From Myrica gale (Eukaryota; Streptophyta; Magnoliopsida; Fagales; Myricaceae), in NCBI GenBank assembly GCA_963930655.1, contig OZ005610.1, positions 7,135,001-7,199,000 on the forward strand: a stretch of 64,000 nt of DNA. Reading direction: 5' to 3'. The position numbers and the translations under genes were made by a program. A model generated the notes under the pieces. The model had not been told where the DNA came from. It worked only from the letters and a program-made list of their open reading frames with translations, and ran no database searches. This document shows, in pieces, positions 1 to 14,549 of this stretch (its first letter is position 1; the number at the start of each line of letters is the position of its first letter).

Positions 1-2
1 CT

Positions 3-167
3 GCAACCGTTGAAAGAGTGTTTTATGCGATGAAAATCATTAAGAGTGATTTGCGTAATAAGATGAGAGATGACTGAATGAATGATTGCATGGTAGTGTA
101 CATCAAGCAAGAAGTTTTTAAAATTATTGAGAACAAAGTCATTTTGTAACATTTTCAGAAGATGTAA
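3..167 (+). pseudogene. hAT-type transposase C-terminal remnant
   Basis: Read from base 3, the frame gives ATVERVFYAMKIIKSDLRNK and then NDCMVVYIKQEVFKIIENK. This is the end of the hAT dimerisation region found in plant transposase-derived zinc-finger MYM-type proteins. The frame is broken by in-frame stops at 75-77 (TGA) and 147-149 (TAA), before a third stop at 165-167 that may be the natural end. Only the C-terminal tip lies in the window; the rest would be to the left. It is a decayed transposon gene, not a functional protein. The assignment rests on motif recognition over about 50 residues. Confidence 0.7.
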
Positions 168-3100
168 AATCGTAGGATCCAATTGTCACCTCTCAGTAGC
201 TGTACATAGTACGATACATGTATTTTAATACTTTTAGTCCTTAATTTTGGACATTATAACTCTAAGACAATTTTTTGCATTAAAAAAAAATTCCTTAACA
301 TTTCACCTTTAAAATTGGACAACCTTAAATTTTAATTCTGATTCCGTCAGTTACTCTGACCGTTTTCCCATAACCTATTGCTTTCAAAGATACTATTGCT
401 TTCAAAGATAAAATAAAAGCTCTGACAATAATGAAGTGAGATTGAGCTCACGACCAAACCGACTACTCTCTCCTTTGGAAAGATCTCTCTAGCTTTATGT
501 GCGTTGGCCCTTTTCAGGATTTCACTTGCTAGTTGATAAACCCACTAACGATTCTTTATTGCTTTTGTTTGGCTCTTTTGGCACACAAAGTGATTCCTCC
601 CAACTCGCACACCATCCAAGAGCTAAGACGGAGATATTTTGTAGCATGTGTTTGATCTCTTGCTTTTCTTAAGAGATAACAACTGCATTATTAGATAGCT
701 ACGTACATGTAATTCCATTAATTGCAGGTGCAGTAATCTAAAAAGGTAAAGGATTCATAATGCATGATTCCTTGATGCTGATCGGTTTCCGGCCCCTTTT
801 TGACTGGAAATCTTCCGTGATGATTACGCATTAACAAGAGTCATCAAACTTGACAAATTACGTGGCTCATTTGCATGGTTAATCTTTCTTGCGTTCGCAA
901 AGCTTTACGGTTTTTGATATATATTTAAGTTAAGGTTTACTTTGCTTCGACTCACTATCTTTCTGATTTAACAACACAGTTGTGCGCCGCAGTTAGGTGA
1001 GCCAAAGGTATAAAGTTATTCGACTTAATCAATATACTTGAATATTATACAACTGATATCTTCTTTTTCTCATTAAAAAACAATTCCTCTCCATAAATCC
1101 TTGATGTAAATATCATGTCTGTAATGCATTACTAACCCAAGTGCTAATGACTCAACCTATGTAGCAAGGGCAACCTCTCAATCTCGTGTATCGTCTCCCC
1201 CTGTACGGTGTGTTTTATTAAATTTTGTAATAGTGCTTTAAGATATTAATAGCAAGGTTAATTAATTTGGAATCTCTTATACTTTAGATATAGGAACTTT
1301 AATATAGTACGCTTGCTTGTACATGCAGTGTCATATATTTATCATTCACATTAAGTTAAAAAAAATTAGCCATTGGCTTAATCACTAATTCGAATCAAAT
1401 TCTAATCAAAGATGTCTGTATCCTCTATATTTATATGTGTATTTATTTGAGTTGTGTTATTTATAAATAATCTCACATGGACAAAAATGGGTGAGAGTTC
1501 ATCCCAATCACCTCACATGAGTTAGTGACGAGTACATAGTTCTTCTCTTTCTTTTGTTTATGGTGGGATCTGGCCGGAGTCGAGTACTTATTGGTTAAGT
1601 AGGCTACAGTTCATAAGTAATTAAGTACCCTATACTAGGTGAGGCGCATTATTGGGATCTCTCGACTCTCTCCTCTCAAATGTCCAAAAAATACCCCAAT
1701 TTTGGACAATCCCTTTTTTCTATTAAGTCCAAAGTTTTAAAGATGTGATCGAAACCCAAACGTTAATTAATCAGCTTTTTCCCTTAATTTTCTTCCTAAT
1801 TTGTCCGGGAAATTTAAAATCGAATGATAATTGGCATTGAATTGGCCAGCTTGATCAACCGCGTCCTTAGCTAGGTAGAGTACTTGATATTGGTCTGAAG
1901 AATCAAATCATACCATGGTGACACAAACCCTCATGCCTAGCTTCTTTCTCTTTTCGGCCTGCATTGTACCCCTCATGGGAATTAGTACGTTTTGGTTAAT
2001 TACATGCCTGTACACAGTACATATATGTATGCTCATGCGTATATAAGGATATATATATATATACACACACACACGACATAGCTGGTATAATATGATTGTT
2101 AGTAAATAGAATTCAAATAATAAAATATATCTTTTACTATAAGTTTAACTTTTGGAATATTCATAATGATATCGAAGATCATTAGAAAATATAGATGGAT
2201 CATCGCGGCCAGTAGTTGTGAAGAACACTGGCCGGGACATGGAAAGAAACGATATATATATATATATATATATGTAATTTACCAAGTTAAACAGCAGTAA
2301 AACTCAAAGATTGCGTTAACCCCAGTTTGTGTCTTAACGTTAATTAATTAAAGATCTGCCATGCCAAAACGACATGTGGTGTTGGGGATCAGCGTTCAGA
2401 GGAAATCCCTTGAATTAAATCCTCTGCTCACCTCGTATAACATGCATTATATATGCAGACATACTACGTACATTAAAAAAACATTATACGTATTTTTCTA
2501 AACAAAAACCTCTTCAATTAAGAAACCAAAGCAACTGATAGTGACCATCACATATTAGTACACGAGGAAGGGTAATCTCTTCCGATCGAGGCCCTGAGTG
2601 ATCAGTCTGAGTCTCAAAAAAGAAGTAAAGAATTAGCAGTTCACTCAATCTACGTAACTAGTCATTATCATCTTAAGGTTCCCCACTTGATCTCAGAATA
2701 TGAAGTGGTTGGACCACTTCTACATTCCGCAATCAAGACCAGCATTGACTCCCTCCCCACCCGTGCGCGAGGCCTCTCTCTCTTCATTTATTAGCCTCCC
2801 ACTTTTGGCATCCACGTTCATGGGAGTGACGAAGTCTCCATTATGATCCCTTTAAATTGCACTATTGGTTGTAGGAAGGGTCCCTTCAACTGGGGTACGC
2901 CCAACCCCCCAGCCCACCAGTGCCATATAGAGTCCTGGCCAGTCAAGTTGATCGATCCTTTGATCAATTGCATGATCATATTCTTTAAGCAGATCACTGC
3001 AGATGGGATTGGAATCTTCCAGGAAGGATGCTATAAAAATCTGTCAACTCTGACAAGGAAGATTCCAAGTTGGTCATGTTCAGGATCCTCATCGTTCTTC

Positions 3101-3649
3101 GCGTGGGGGCTGACACCGTGAGACAATGGGCGACACATGAGTGGCCATTCGAGCTGGTTGCTCAACAGGCCGCGCTTGCTCACTCTGGCTAGCCTTATCA
3201 ATCTTCGTTCAAAATCCACTCGAATATGAGGCACACATTCTTCTACTTTATTCGTTGGACGTTCTTACTGTCAATCATGAAATCAACTTGCTCTCTCGAT
3301 TAGTCTTATCACGGAACAAAGCCATGCAAACTAAGAAGAACGTTAAGACTTAATAAAATCTTTTACACCATAAAATAAACATGAGTTTTCTCTCTAACTC
3401 TTTTGAAAACGCAATTGTACATTTAAAGCATCCTTCCTGTTATTATACCAATAAATATTTAACAAGAAATACTTAACTAGATCGAAAAGTACAAAAGAGC
3501 AAAAGTACGTACAAAGAGTATACCAATAAATATTATACTAATTCTATTGCAGAACTTTCTTGCTGTACATTCTACGAAGAGACTGTTATTATGGTTTATC
3601 TACGTATTATGCTTGTTCATCTTCATCACTCACGATGAAACCGAGACCG
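168..3649. other. intergenic DNA without a recognised gene
   Basis: AT-rich spacer with no coding frame I can support. It holds simple repeats at about 2048-2074 (AT then AC) and 2252-2272 (AT). A 92-codon open frame at 2843-3121 has no recognisable motif. Two inverted 12-mers (TTGGAATCTTCC and its complement) near 3009 and 3055 could form a small hairpin but match no microRNA I know. Confidence 0.6.
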
Positions 3650-3860
3650 GTTATTGTGTGAGTGTGTGAGTGGACGGGTGAGATTAGAAGTTGAGAAATC
3701 TAATGGCTGACAAAATGTCACGTCAATTAATGAGACCGGGTCGGGTTCGTGGGTCGGATTCATTAATTGACGTGGTATTTTGTCAGCAGTTAGATTTCTC
3801 AACTTTTAATCTCACCCGTCCACTCAAACTCTCACACAATAGCTTTACTCACACAATAAC
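3650..3860. mobile_element. palindromic MITE
   Basis: About 210 bp that folds into one long hairpin. The left arm starts GTTATTGTGTGAGT and runs to the repeated TCAATTAATGA near 3735. The right arm, from about 3769 to 3860, is its near-complete reverse complement and ends ACTCACACAATAAC. The loop of about 25 bp is GC-rich (GACCGGGTCGGGTTCGTGG). The outer part of the right arm carries an extra short duplication. I found no clear target-site duplication, so the superfamily is undetermined. Confidence 0.65.
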
Positions 3861-5787
3861 TTTTGTCAAACCCTAGAAGGTAAGAGATCTAATTTCTTTC
3901 AATTATCTTTATCATTTTGTGTAACAATATGGAATGTAATAAGAAATTCTGACCCGTCTCTAGTAGATTGTGATTCTTTTTACCACTATATGTACACCCT
4001 TCCTGTGACTTGACGAATGACAAAGGGAAACTCGTTGGATATCTGATAGGAGTATATATGTATATGTTCTAATAATGGAGCTTGAAAGAACAACTCTACT
4101 GCCATACTAGAGCTTTCAATTTCAAGAAAACTAATTAATTAACTAACGTGAAGGATCTATATGTTCTTAGGATACATACACCATAGTGCTCTCATCACAT
4201 TCTATAATTGCATGAGGATTCTTCTCGTATGTACCTAGATCTGCCTGCAGAAGCCCAAATCAAAAGGGCTATTTCTTTAAGTACCAGAACAAGTCTTAAT
4301 TACAAGCTAATTAGAGACAGACACAAAAACCATAGCATCCCTAGAAGCCATTTCATCACTCGCTGCACCTAATTAGTATACTCCATGGAGCTCCACTAAC
4401 ACATATATCAATTTTCGCATCTAGTACTTACTAGACAAATTAGCCACGCAATTGCCATTCCTCATTTTAAGTCAACATCAACAAAATTATTGCATGGAAA
4501 TTCTTGTGTGCAGAATTCAACATGGATAAAAAAACTAACATGATGGAATGACTTGAAATAATCTAGCTCACAAATTTGATAGATGTGATCGCCGCAGCTA
4601 GCGCACAAATGCGCGCAATGATGGTTTCGAAGAAATAATCGACAATGGCATCATACGATGCGCGACTTGAAAACATAAATCTGGTCTAGCTAGTGGCCGG
4701 TTAGAACATCGATCGTGCATAGCAACTAGGTTTGATCCTTATTGTTTTGCAACGAAAATGGAAAAAGCACTCCACTCCACTCCCATTTGATGTATACATT
4801 AACTAGGCTCTTCAAGTTAGCCATATTGCCATTTCTTTTGAAATGACATAGCAATCAATATGGAAAGATAGAGGCAGAAGGCGCCACTTCATACATGTTC
4901 TACTTGTCAAAGAACGATAAGTAATGATAAGTTTCTCAGTTCACTAACTTCCCCTTCTTATGGACATCCTAATTAGTCCCTCAGAATCATTCTAGAAATC
5001 TAACGATCACACAAGGACCTGATCAAGTGAGAGTGAAAAAGTTTAGTGCGAGATGGCTTAGTTAGCTAGGCAGAGATCTTGAGCCATTCTTTGCAGTTTG
5101 AGGCTGCTCTGATTGCGATAGCATTTTGCAGGGTTGCTGTTCATAAGTTGCAACGTAATTCAAGAAACTACACTAGCTGGATGCTGGCCCAATGCTTGCC
5201 TACTTGGACGAAACATTTATGGTCACCAGGGAGCCCGTTAAAGATGACAGATATGGTCCATTATGTAGCACTTTACCGTTTGTTTTACCTCTTTCTTTCT
5301 TTTTTTCTCGACGTCTTGTATTTGTTCTTAGTCGACCTTCCATTTCTTAATTTTTCAGAGAGCTTCATTTATTCTGTTGTGGATGGCAGACATGCCTGAA
5401 TTCCTTGGTGTTAGCTTCCACATCTAATATGAATTGGTGAATACAACATCTTTCCCCGTATTGAACTGCTGGATACAACATAGATGGATTGAAACGTACG
5501 TGGCAAAGCTAGGATGCCTTTTGCAGCACCCAGAAGACAGAAATCTGGACAAACAAAAAAAACAGAACTTTTATATTATTGGTTTTTCCATTTGAATAAA
5601 TACAACGGAGGCTTATAGGTTCAAGGAGTCCACTTGTCAAGACCCCGTTGCGGGCTGAGATAACTAACACCATATACGTCCTGCTCACGTCCACGCCTTA
5701 AAGATAAAAGTAAAGCATGGGCAGGGAAATTTCACCGCGGCATCTAGAGAGCAAAACGATACTTATTAACAAAATGAAATGAACCCA
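3861..5787. other. intergenic DNA without a recognised gene
   Basis: No conserved coding frame seen. A 106-codon frame at 5079-5399 is open but has no family motif and is followed by nothing gene-like. Confidence 0.55.
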
Positions 5788-5792
5788 CAAAA

Positions 5793-6249
5793 TGAAATCA
5801 ACTCAGATAGGCTTGAAGATTCACCATGAAAAACCAATTTGTCAAATGAAAATGTCTCCAAGCTTATATAAAGTCATTCCAGATGTTTCTGGACTAATGT
5901 GAGACTTTTACATACCCTTACCCTTTTAAGACCAACGTCCACATTGGTCGAGCAACCTGTGGCTTCTATTCACTGGACTAGGGGTCGTGCCTATTCCATT
6001 GGATCCATGGTTGTGCTCTCTATTCCCCAGACTAGGATCGTGCCCATACTACCGAATCTATGGTCGGCCACTCTGTAGGCGTGGCGGTGGAGTAGCAAAG
6101 AAGCCCACAACCGACTCTGATACCATTTGTAACGGACCCATATATGTTTGGAGATTCACACCTTGAAAAACTAACTTGCCAAGTGGAGGTGACTCCAAAC
6201 TTATATAAAGTCATTTCAGATGTTTCCTAATTAACGTGGGACTGTTACA
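5793..6249 (-). mobile_element. TRIM (miniature LTR retrotransposon), complete
   Basis: A 457-bp element read on the minus strand. Two related LTRs of about 120 bp lie at 6128-6249 (5' LTR) and 5793-5912 (3' LTR). The better preserved one begins TGTAAC and ends GTTACA. Two bases inside the 5' LTR, at about 6111-6125, is TGGTATCAGAGTCGG, a classic primer-binding site for initiator Met tRNA. Next to the 3' LTR, at about 5913-5929, is a purine tract (AAAAGGGTAAGGGTA). Both flanks carry the 5-bp duplication CAAAA (5788-5792 and 6250-6254). The roughly 215-bp interior has no coding capacity and contains two imperfect copies of a unit of about 50 bp. These features define a TRIM. It lies just downstream of the TFIIF beta gene. 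Confidence 0.87.
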
Positions 6250-6254
6250 CAAAA

Positions 6255-6634
6255 CTAAGAGAAACAAGTGTGCTTAAAAATCAGATGTCTTGGAGTTGGT
6301 GGAGCTCTAAAACTCCAGCCAATTATAAATTTGCATGCTACATCAAGATAACGTGTCGATGAGCAAGTTTGTGGAACATTTTCTTTTATACAACTCTGGC
6401 CCTTGCGGGAATCAAATTAAACGTGTATACAAGCTGCACCTGTGAATCTCGGGGAACAAGCAACAAAACCAGAGATTAGTACCTTGATCTTTCTTTGCTT
6501 TATACCTTCTTGCTCGTGTTTTGCGATCCTCCCTGCGTGAACTAAAATTTAGCTTTAACTTGGATTTTGTTTCTTTCTGGCTTCACTTGGATAAATAACT
6601 AGAGAAAGTTCATTAACAGTCAAAGACGGCCTAA
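6255..6634 (-). other. 3' flank of the TFIIF beta gene
   Basis: No separate gene seen. It probably contains the 3' UTR and polyadenylation region of the upstream minus-strand gene and ends at the TRIM target duplication. Confidence 0.5.
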
Positions 6635-9422
6635 TTATTCAGCAGTTGTATCTTCAACAGATTTCTTGTATTCTGGCTTAAGCTCATAAGTTCCCTGGTT
6701 AGTTCCTCTTTTATTGTACACACACAGCTCGTTGAGTATCTCCTTCAAGAATTGCTGCAAAGAAAGAAAACCAGTATTCTGACAAGTGAATTATCCAGTT
6801 GAAATAATAATGACAAAAAACTAGCCAAATTACATTATAAAACTCAAAATAACCTTTACCACTCTGAGGAATTACGCGACTGGGGAATATTACATCATAT
6901 TGAGCAATTAGCAAATTATCAATCATATCCTTCGCTTAAAATAAACAGCACAATAATTCATCTGAGACATGCAGTAGAATGCAGAAGACAGCTTCTTGTA
7001 CCAAGGAAAATAATGAATCACTAAAATTATCAAAAGACTTACTGCAGGTTGATCAGTCTCCTGGACAAGCTGCTTTAAGGCCCAATTTGGTTGTCTCTCA
7101 AATAGTTTGAACATTATATCCTCCAGCTCCCCACGATCCCTTCTAGTTCTCTTGACATCTGATTGCTTAACTGGTGCAGTTTTCTTCTTATCCTGCATAA
7201 ATCACGACAATGAACATTATATTATTGTTCTTCCAAGCATGTAACGTGCTTACTTTAGGTAAGGACCATTTTTATATTTGTTACAAAGTACAACCAAGTA
7301 CGGATATGTTTTTGTGTTTGGTGTGGGTGTGTGCTCGGGGGTTGGACAAGTGCACATGTTTGTGAGCCTGTGTGATATATATAAATAGGAGCACAGAGCA
7401 TAACAAACACTATTCTGAGTGCTCTATAATCATCCATTTAACCGATAACACATAGTACACCGTCTATTAAACAATTAGACTGGACCATAGGCCGAATTGA
7501 CCCAGGCCTTCTACAAGGTAGACATTCCTCAACAGAGCACTCGCCACTGCCAAAAAGTGGACCAGGAAGGGCAGAAGCGCACTTAAGCCCCTTCTATCAA
7601 CCCCCTCCCCTCCCCCACCCGTTGACCTTGAAACGTAACATCAACGACTTGACATGGTAACCGCAGGACAGAAAGAGTTCACTTACAAGTAACAAAAGCC
7701 AACATATAACAGGGTCAACACACTGTTTAACTCATAGAAAGCACATTGTTCTGATGAAAATGACATAGCTCATACCTTGGAAGTAGATGAAATAAAACCA
7801 ATCATTCCAGGCATAGGCCTCATATGTACTCCACGATCATTATCAATCACCTTTCAAAGAAATCGAGGGAATAGCAGCAAGGGGAAAAGTTAGAATCATT
7901 TACACCAGAACTGCCCTGGAAAAAGGGCATGGATGGTCAAATGCCCTACCTGTATTTGTCTAGACTTTATCATGGACTTGTTTGTCCGCTCACGGCACAA
8001 TTTTCCATACTCTTCCATGTTTTCACTATGGGGCTTCATGTCAAACTTATGCTCTACCTTTCCTTCCATGGAAACTTTACCTACAAATGCCAAAATTGTT
8101 GAACAATTAAAAAGAACCAAAATTTGGAAGTTTTTTTTTTTAAAAAAAAAAACGAAGTAGCTATGCTAGAAGTACTGGAAACAATTCCAAGGACCTCCCT
8201 GGAATAATAATGGCTGTGGAATTTGTTAAAAGTTCTACCTGATGAACTTAAGTTGCGAGTGCAGTTGTATATTTCATACCCGTCATGGTCAAGATGTACA
8301 ACTTCTATCAATGGTCAAAGGAAAAAGAAAAAGAAGTGGCAATTCCCATCCCCCTAGATATCCATCAAATTTCACACTGCTGTCATCCCTAAAATCATTT
8401 CAACTTCACTTGCTTGTCACCATCACAACAGTCATGTGTTAACAAAGAAATTAATATATATTTTCCGCAGAATGAAAAATAGAAAAGCCAAACACTTCAG
8501 GAGATCTGAATAATAATCCTCACCTTGATTTGTCTCGGAAAAAACAGACATGGGAACAAAATCTTTGAACTTATTCAAAGAATAACTTTTAGGAACATTT
8601 CCCCCCTCAGCTCCAGCCATCTCCATTGTGAACTGGTTAGCAATTCAGAACATGTAAGGAAGCTTGCTTCCAAATATATGTCAAGGTGTATGTATCTAAA
8701 GGTAAACATGCACCAAATATACTTAAAATGAGAATGTTTCGGGGCATCCGATAACAGATGAAATCTTCAGCAACTGAGTGGAATTAGAGACAAAAGTAGA
8801 TTGCAAAACAATCCTCTAAGAGAAGTGGCCTCTTTAAACACTTCCCCTTCTATATAGATAGAACGTGAGAGTCAGGAAAACAAAAAAGAAGAAGTGGGCA
8901 CTTAATCTGTGAATGAAAAGTAAATAAAGGAATGATATGTATTTGCTGCCACAAAGTTATCTGCAATTATGTTCCCGCTTTACAGTCTCATAGTCTAGCA
9001 CGGACGATAATCCAAAAAATGACGACTTTCAGTCAAGAATGCGATATCACAAGTGCACTGCATGGTCCAATGAAGTTGAAAAATCCGTCTCCATTAGAGC
9101 ATCTTATGATAAGAACTCATATGCCAATGCAGCAAAGGAATTGTCCTTCAATTTGGAGAAATCATAGAATGAATATGAAACCTCCACAGAATATATCGTA
9201 AATGAGAGAAGAAAGCATTAAATTTTTATGTTGATTTAATTTGATGTCATTCTATGCTTTTTTTTCTTTTCTTTTTAATTTCATTCTACGCTATATATGC
9301 CTAAATGCGGACTCCACTCAATCGTTAATTATCAGTCTTTTCTTTTTTTTCTTCACCCGGCCTACTTTTTACCTCAAATTTACTTCCAAATCGAGGCAAC
9401 AGAGAGTACAGAGTTGAGAACG

Positions 9423-9462
<40 letters not shown>

Positions 9463-10050
9463 AGAGATCAGACATCAACAAATGCATCAAACGTCAAAGC
9501 ACTCTTCAATTGAAATATGAAGTACATGTACTCAATAATATCAACCACAATTAGAGAATCTAAGCCAATCAAGCTAAAATTGCCACAACCAGCTAGTGAC
9601 CTTAAATCAAGCTCAGATTTCCAACAAACTATGATCTTCCCGGTGCCTGTAAGTGACGGATAGGCGGAGAAGCTCATATCAAAGACCAAAAAATTCATTG
9701 AATGGCCCTAATTGCGAACCCGCTGTGCGACTCCACCAATATATGGGCCGTAAAAATGAGTAGCATGAGTTTTTTCTTTTACCAAATTCAAGAGTTCCCT
9801 AGAATAGTATGGGGCCAGGTCGAGAAGGATCGAATCAGAAAGAGAAAGAGATAGCCACCTGGCGGGAAGAGGAGTCGTCGGGGCGAAGAGGATCGAGGGA
9901 GAGGACAACCTTGGCCAAAGGGTGAGGGTCAGAGAGGGGATGACTCTGCCATGACTTGGCCACCACCAACGGGCACTTCATCAGCCACACCGATCTATCC
10001 GCCTTCGCCGTCTCCAAGTTACTACTGCTACTCCCATGCTCTTCGTCCAT
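6635..10050 (-). CDS. RAP30: general transcription factor IIF beta subunit (RAP30-like)
   Basis: Small subunit of TFIIF, which binds RNA polymerase II and brings it to the promoter complex in the nucleus. CDS exons in gene order: 9859-10050, 8524-8632, 7950-8080, 7776-7850, 7043-7192 and 6635-6754. All have GT-AG borders and closing phases, giving 258 residues, the usual plant length. The N-terminal dimerisation half contains VWLMKCPLVVAKSW and LAKVVLSLDP. The middle has EGKVEHKFDMKP and the lysine/arginine-rich KSMIKSRQIQVIDNDRGVHM. The C-terminal winged helix has KRTRRDRGELEDIMFKLF and LKEILNELCVYNKRGTNQGT. The start codon is the first ATG of the conserved frame. Intron 1 carries a GA repeat at 9426-9460. 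The protein is intact with no odd residues. Family identity is clear; exon borders come from sequence only. Confidence 0.93.
9426..9460. repeat. (GA)n microsatellite in TFIIF beta intron 1
   Basis: About 17 uninterrupted GA units, located in the long first intron. Confidence 0.95.
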
Positions 10051-10287
10051 CTCTTATTGTCTTCGATTCTGTAAGGATCAGTCCCCCTTTTTTCTCTGCG
10101 GTTTTCTCGTTTTCTTTCTTTCTTTCTATTTCCTCCTAATGACGGTGGTGGCCGGTGGGTGTCTGGAATGTTTAGGGCCGGACCGGACCCAAACGAACCG
10201 GGGTCAATGGAAGCAGGGGGCACGCAGGAGCAGTCAGTCAGCCAAGCTTGTTAAGTTGACGCTCAATTACAACTCCGACTGTAATCT

Positions 10288-10443
10288 AAAATTTTATCCA
10301 TTTTAAAATTTAAATATAATAAAAAATTACAATATAATCTCTCTACCTATTAAATTATTATTTTTCATTACAAAAATATAAAAAATTAGCTCTCTTTACT
10401 TTTTCATCAACCTCAATATCTAAAATTTTACTTCTCAAACACA
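10288..10443. mobile_element. truncated Tourist-like MITE, family 1
   Basis: About 155 bp that clearly matches the interior and right end of the copies at 11.34 and 32.64 kb: shared AAAAAATTACAATATAATCT, ATATAAAAAATTAGCTCTCT and a right end in CTAAAATTTT. The left terminus is missing or diverged. Confidence 0.55.
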
Positions 10444-11342
10444 GTCGTACATGAATTACAAAAAAAAATCTAATTACGTGGCTAATAGGAATTGGTTTGT
10501 TAAAAATAGCTAAACATCTTTTGTTTTCGGCCTGATCACCCCATCTCTGCTTGAATATCCTGTTCCCAACGGAGCATCATCATCATTTCCTTTTATTTGC
10601 CATGAACTGTTTGGATATCGTCTGGATGCATATATAGATATAAAGCAGCCCATCGAAAAAGGTTGCGAAGGAGCACTCGCAAGCTTGGAAAGTCCCTTGT
10701 ATCAGGCATGGAAACTTCCTCCCCTTGGCGTTAATGTGGTCGTTCGAGCAGATAGAGCCGTATCAGTGGCAACTTGTCGGACTTGTGACCATGCATGATG
10801 GTAGGCTCATATCCAAGTATGCCTTACCTTTACCAACGGTATCTTCTATTCAGCACATTATTCAGGTGGATTGGAAAATTCAGTATATTATTCAGGATAC
10901 TACCCAAAGATTGCATCGCTGTTGGAGTGCAATATCCTAAAAACTCATCAAAGTGCGAGTTCGAAATTGCACGAGTTAGCGAAGACATCGGCTCGCATTC
11001 CCTAACTCGCATCAGCGTAAGTCGTTTATTCATACCAACAACCTTCTGTTACTATGAAATTACGGGCCTCCCTAATTGGCCCATTTGATTACAAAATTTA
11101 AAAAAAAAAAATTGCCGGATTAGACCCTTCCCTCATCTTACAAGTAAGATCGGAGATTCGCCTCTTTTAATCGGGTTGTATCTGAATGCTGTAACGAGTA
11201 CTTTTTGATTTATTTGTTGCCCAAAAACACAATTATAACTTGAACTTCAATAAAACACTCTTTATCTTAAAAGGGAAAACAAAAATCGACATTAAGAAAC
11301 TTTTAACACAATTAGAACTTGAGCTTCAATAAAACAATTTAA

Positions 11343-11520
11343 GGTGCGTTTGTGTACTAAAATTTTAACACAATTAAATATTACAATATAATCTCTCTCT
11401 CTATCAAATCATTACTATTTACTACAAAAAAATATAAAAAATTATCTCTCTCTTCACTTTTTCACTAAACACAATACCTAAAATTTTAACAACACTAAAA
11501 TTTTACAACACAAACACAAC
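11343..11520. mobile_element. Tourist-like MITE, family 1
   Basis: 178-bp element with termini GGTGCGTTTGTG and CACAAACACAAC. The AT-rich interior contains ATATAAAAAATTATCTCTCT and ACTTTTTCACTAAACACAAT. Flanking bases are TTAA on the left and TTAAG on the right, which fits a 3-4 bp TA-rich target duplication but leaves the exact border uncertain. It shares its body with the copy at 32.64 kb. Confidence 0.7.
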
Positions 11521-12253
11521 TTAAGATGGCCAGAAGTAGGAAAGACCGCATGAACATAAGTAAAATTAGAGACACAAAAATTATCCGCACTAAAGCTTTC
11601 AAGGTGGGTCACGGGTGTCGGGGTTTTCTTCTTGGAGTTACGTAAAACAATCGAATTGAAAAAGGAAGATGAAAATTACAGAGATATTTTATCCCCAAAA
11701 AAGAAAATTTCAAAGATAAACTATTTTTGTTTAAGTTTTAGGTATGCAGAAAAGGAGGAAGGGTACTATCCATATAATTTTGACACTTATAATGCGTCTT
11801 TATATAGGCAATAAATATAATCTTACTAAAGTTGGTATTCTTTCTTATTAAATTAGGAAGAGGATGCTCCAATAGCAATCAATTGCGTATTACACTCCTT
11901 ATTTTATTTTTTTAATGTGCTAAATATGGTATATTACAATAAATCCAACTAAAGAATAATATATATATTTATTATCCAAACATAACCTATTTCTTGAGCT
12001 ATGCTAAAGGCCACATGGTATAAAAAAAAAAAGAGAGAAAGAAATTCGAAAAAATCCCCTTTGAATTAGAAAAATAGAAGAGAGATAAAGAAGCTTAAGG
12101 ATAATTATTAATAAAAAAACAAACATCGCACTCTCCTCCAACAAGAGTGGACAATTTTCTGTCTCAAACGAACCTCGTCACTCCTTCCGTTGGAATCTTT
12201 GTTGTCTAGCTCAACTTGCAGCCTGCAGGATGACCCAGCCAATAAAAGCGCAT

Positions 12254-12259
12254 CACGTG
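12254..12259 (+). promoter_or_regulatory. G-box / ABRE-like site upstream of RD19-type protease
   Basis: CACGTG within TCACGTGTCGC, an ACGTG core followed by TC as in ABA-response elements. It lies 121 bp upstream of the chosen start codon and about 50 bp before a TATA-like stretch (CTTATATCA, near 12306). RD19-type proteases are stress-responsive in Arabidopsis; whether this site acts here is inference. Confidence 0.4.
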
Positions 12260-12379
12260 TCGCAATCACATTCGCAGTCTACCCTCCTACCTTCTTCTCC
12301 ATACCCTTATATCATTGTTCCAAGCAGAAATATCTCGATGCACAGTTCCACCTTTCTCTCTTTGCTGAATCCTCTGCAA

Positions 12380-14549
<2,170 letters not shown>

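Larger units (their letters stand above)
10051..12253. other. intergenic region between TFIIF beta and the RD19 protease
   Basis: Divergent spacer between two gene 5' ends. It contains two Tourist-like MITE segments (listed separately) and short open frames near 10.7-11.1 kb with no recognisable protein motif. Promoters of both genes should lie here, but only the protease side shows sites I can point to. Confidence 0.55.

Noticed and set aside
3009..3072. Inverted 12-mers TTGGAATCTTCC / GGAAGATTCCAA as a microRNA precursor
   Set aside because: The paired stem is too short, does not continue outward, and contains no known mature microRNA sequence.
2843..3121. 92-codon open frame on the plus strand
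   Set aside because: No recognisable domain, no nearby splice-joined conserved sequence, and the opposite strand is equally open. Treated as chance.
5079..5399. 106-codon frame with a hydrophobic stretch
   Set aside because: Low-complexity T-rich DNA gives the hydrophobic run; no family motif and no gene context.
8081..8311. Possible extra exon in the TFIIF beta gene (frame containing EVVHLDHDGYEIYN)
   Set aside because: The flanking exons 8524-8632 and 7950-8080 already join in phase to the conserved family sequence, so adding this segment would insert foreign residues.
12230..12379. Upstream in-frame ATG as the start of the RD19-like protease
   Set aside because: The added 50 residues are not secretory-leader-like and overlap the TATA-like region; starting at 12380 gives a normal signal peptide.
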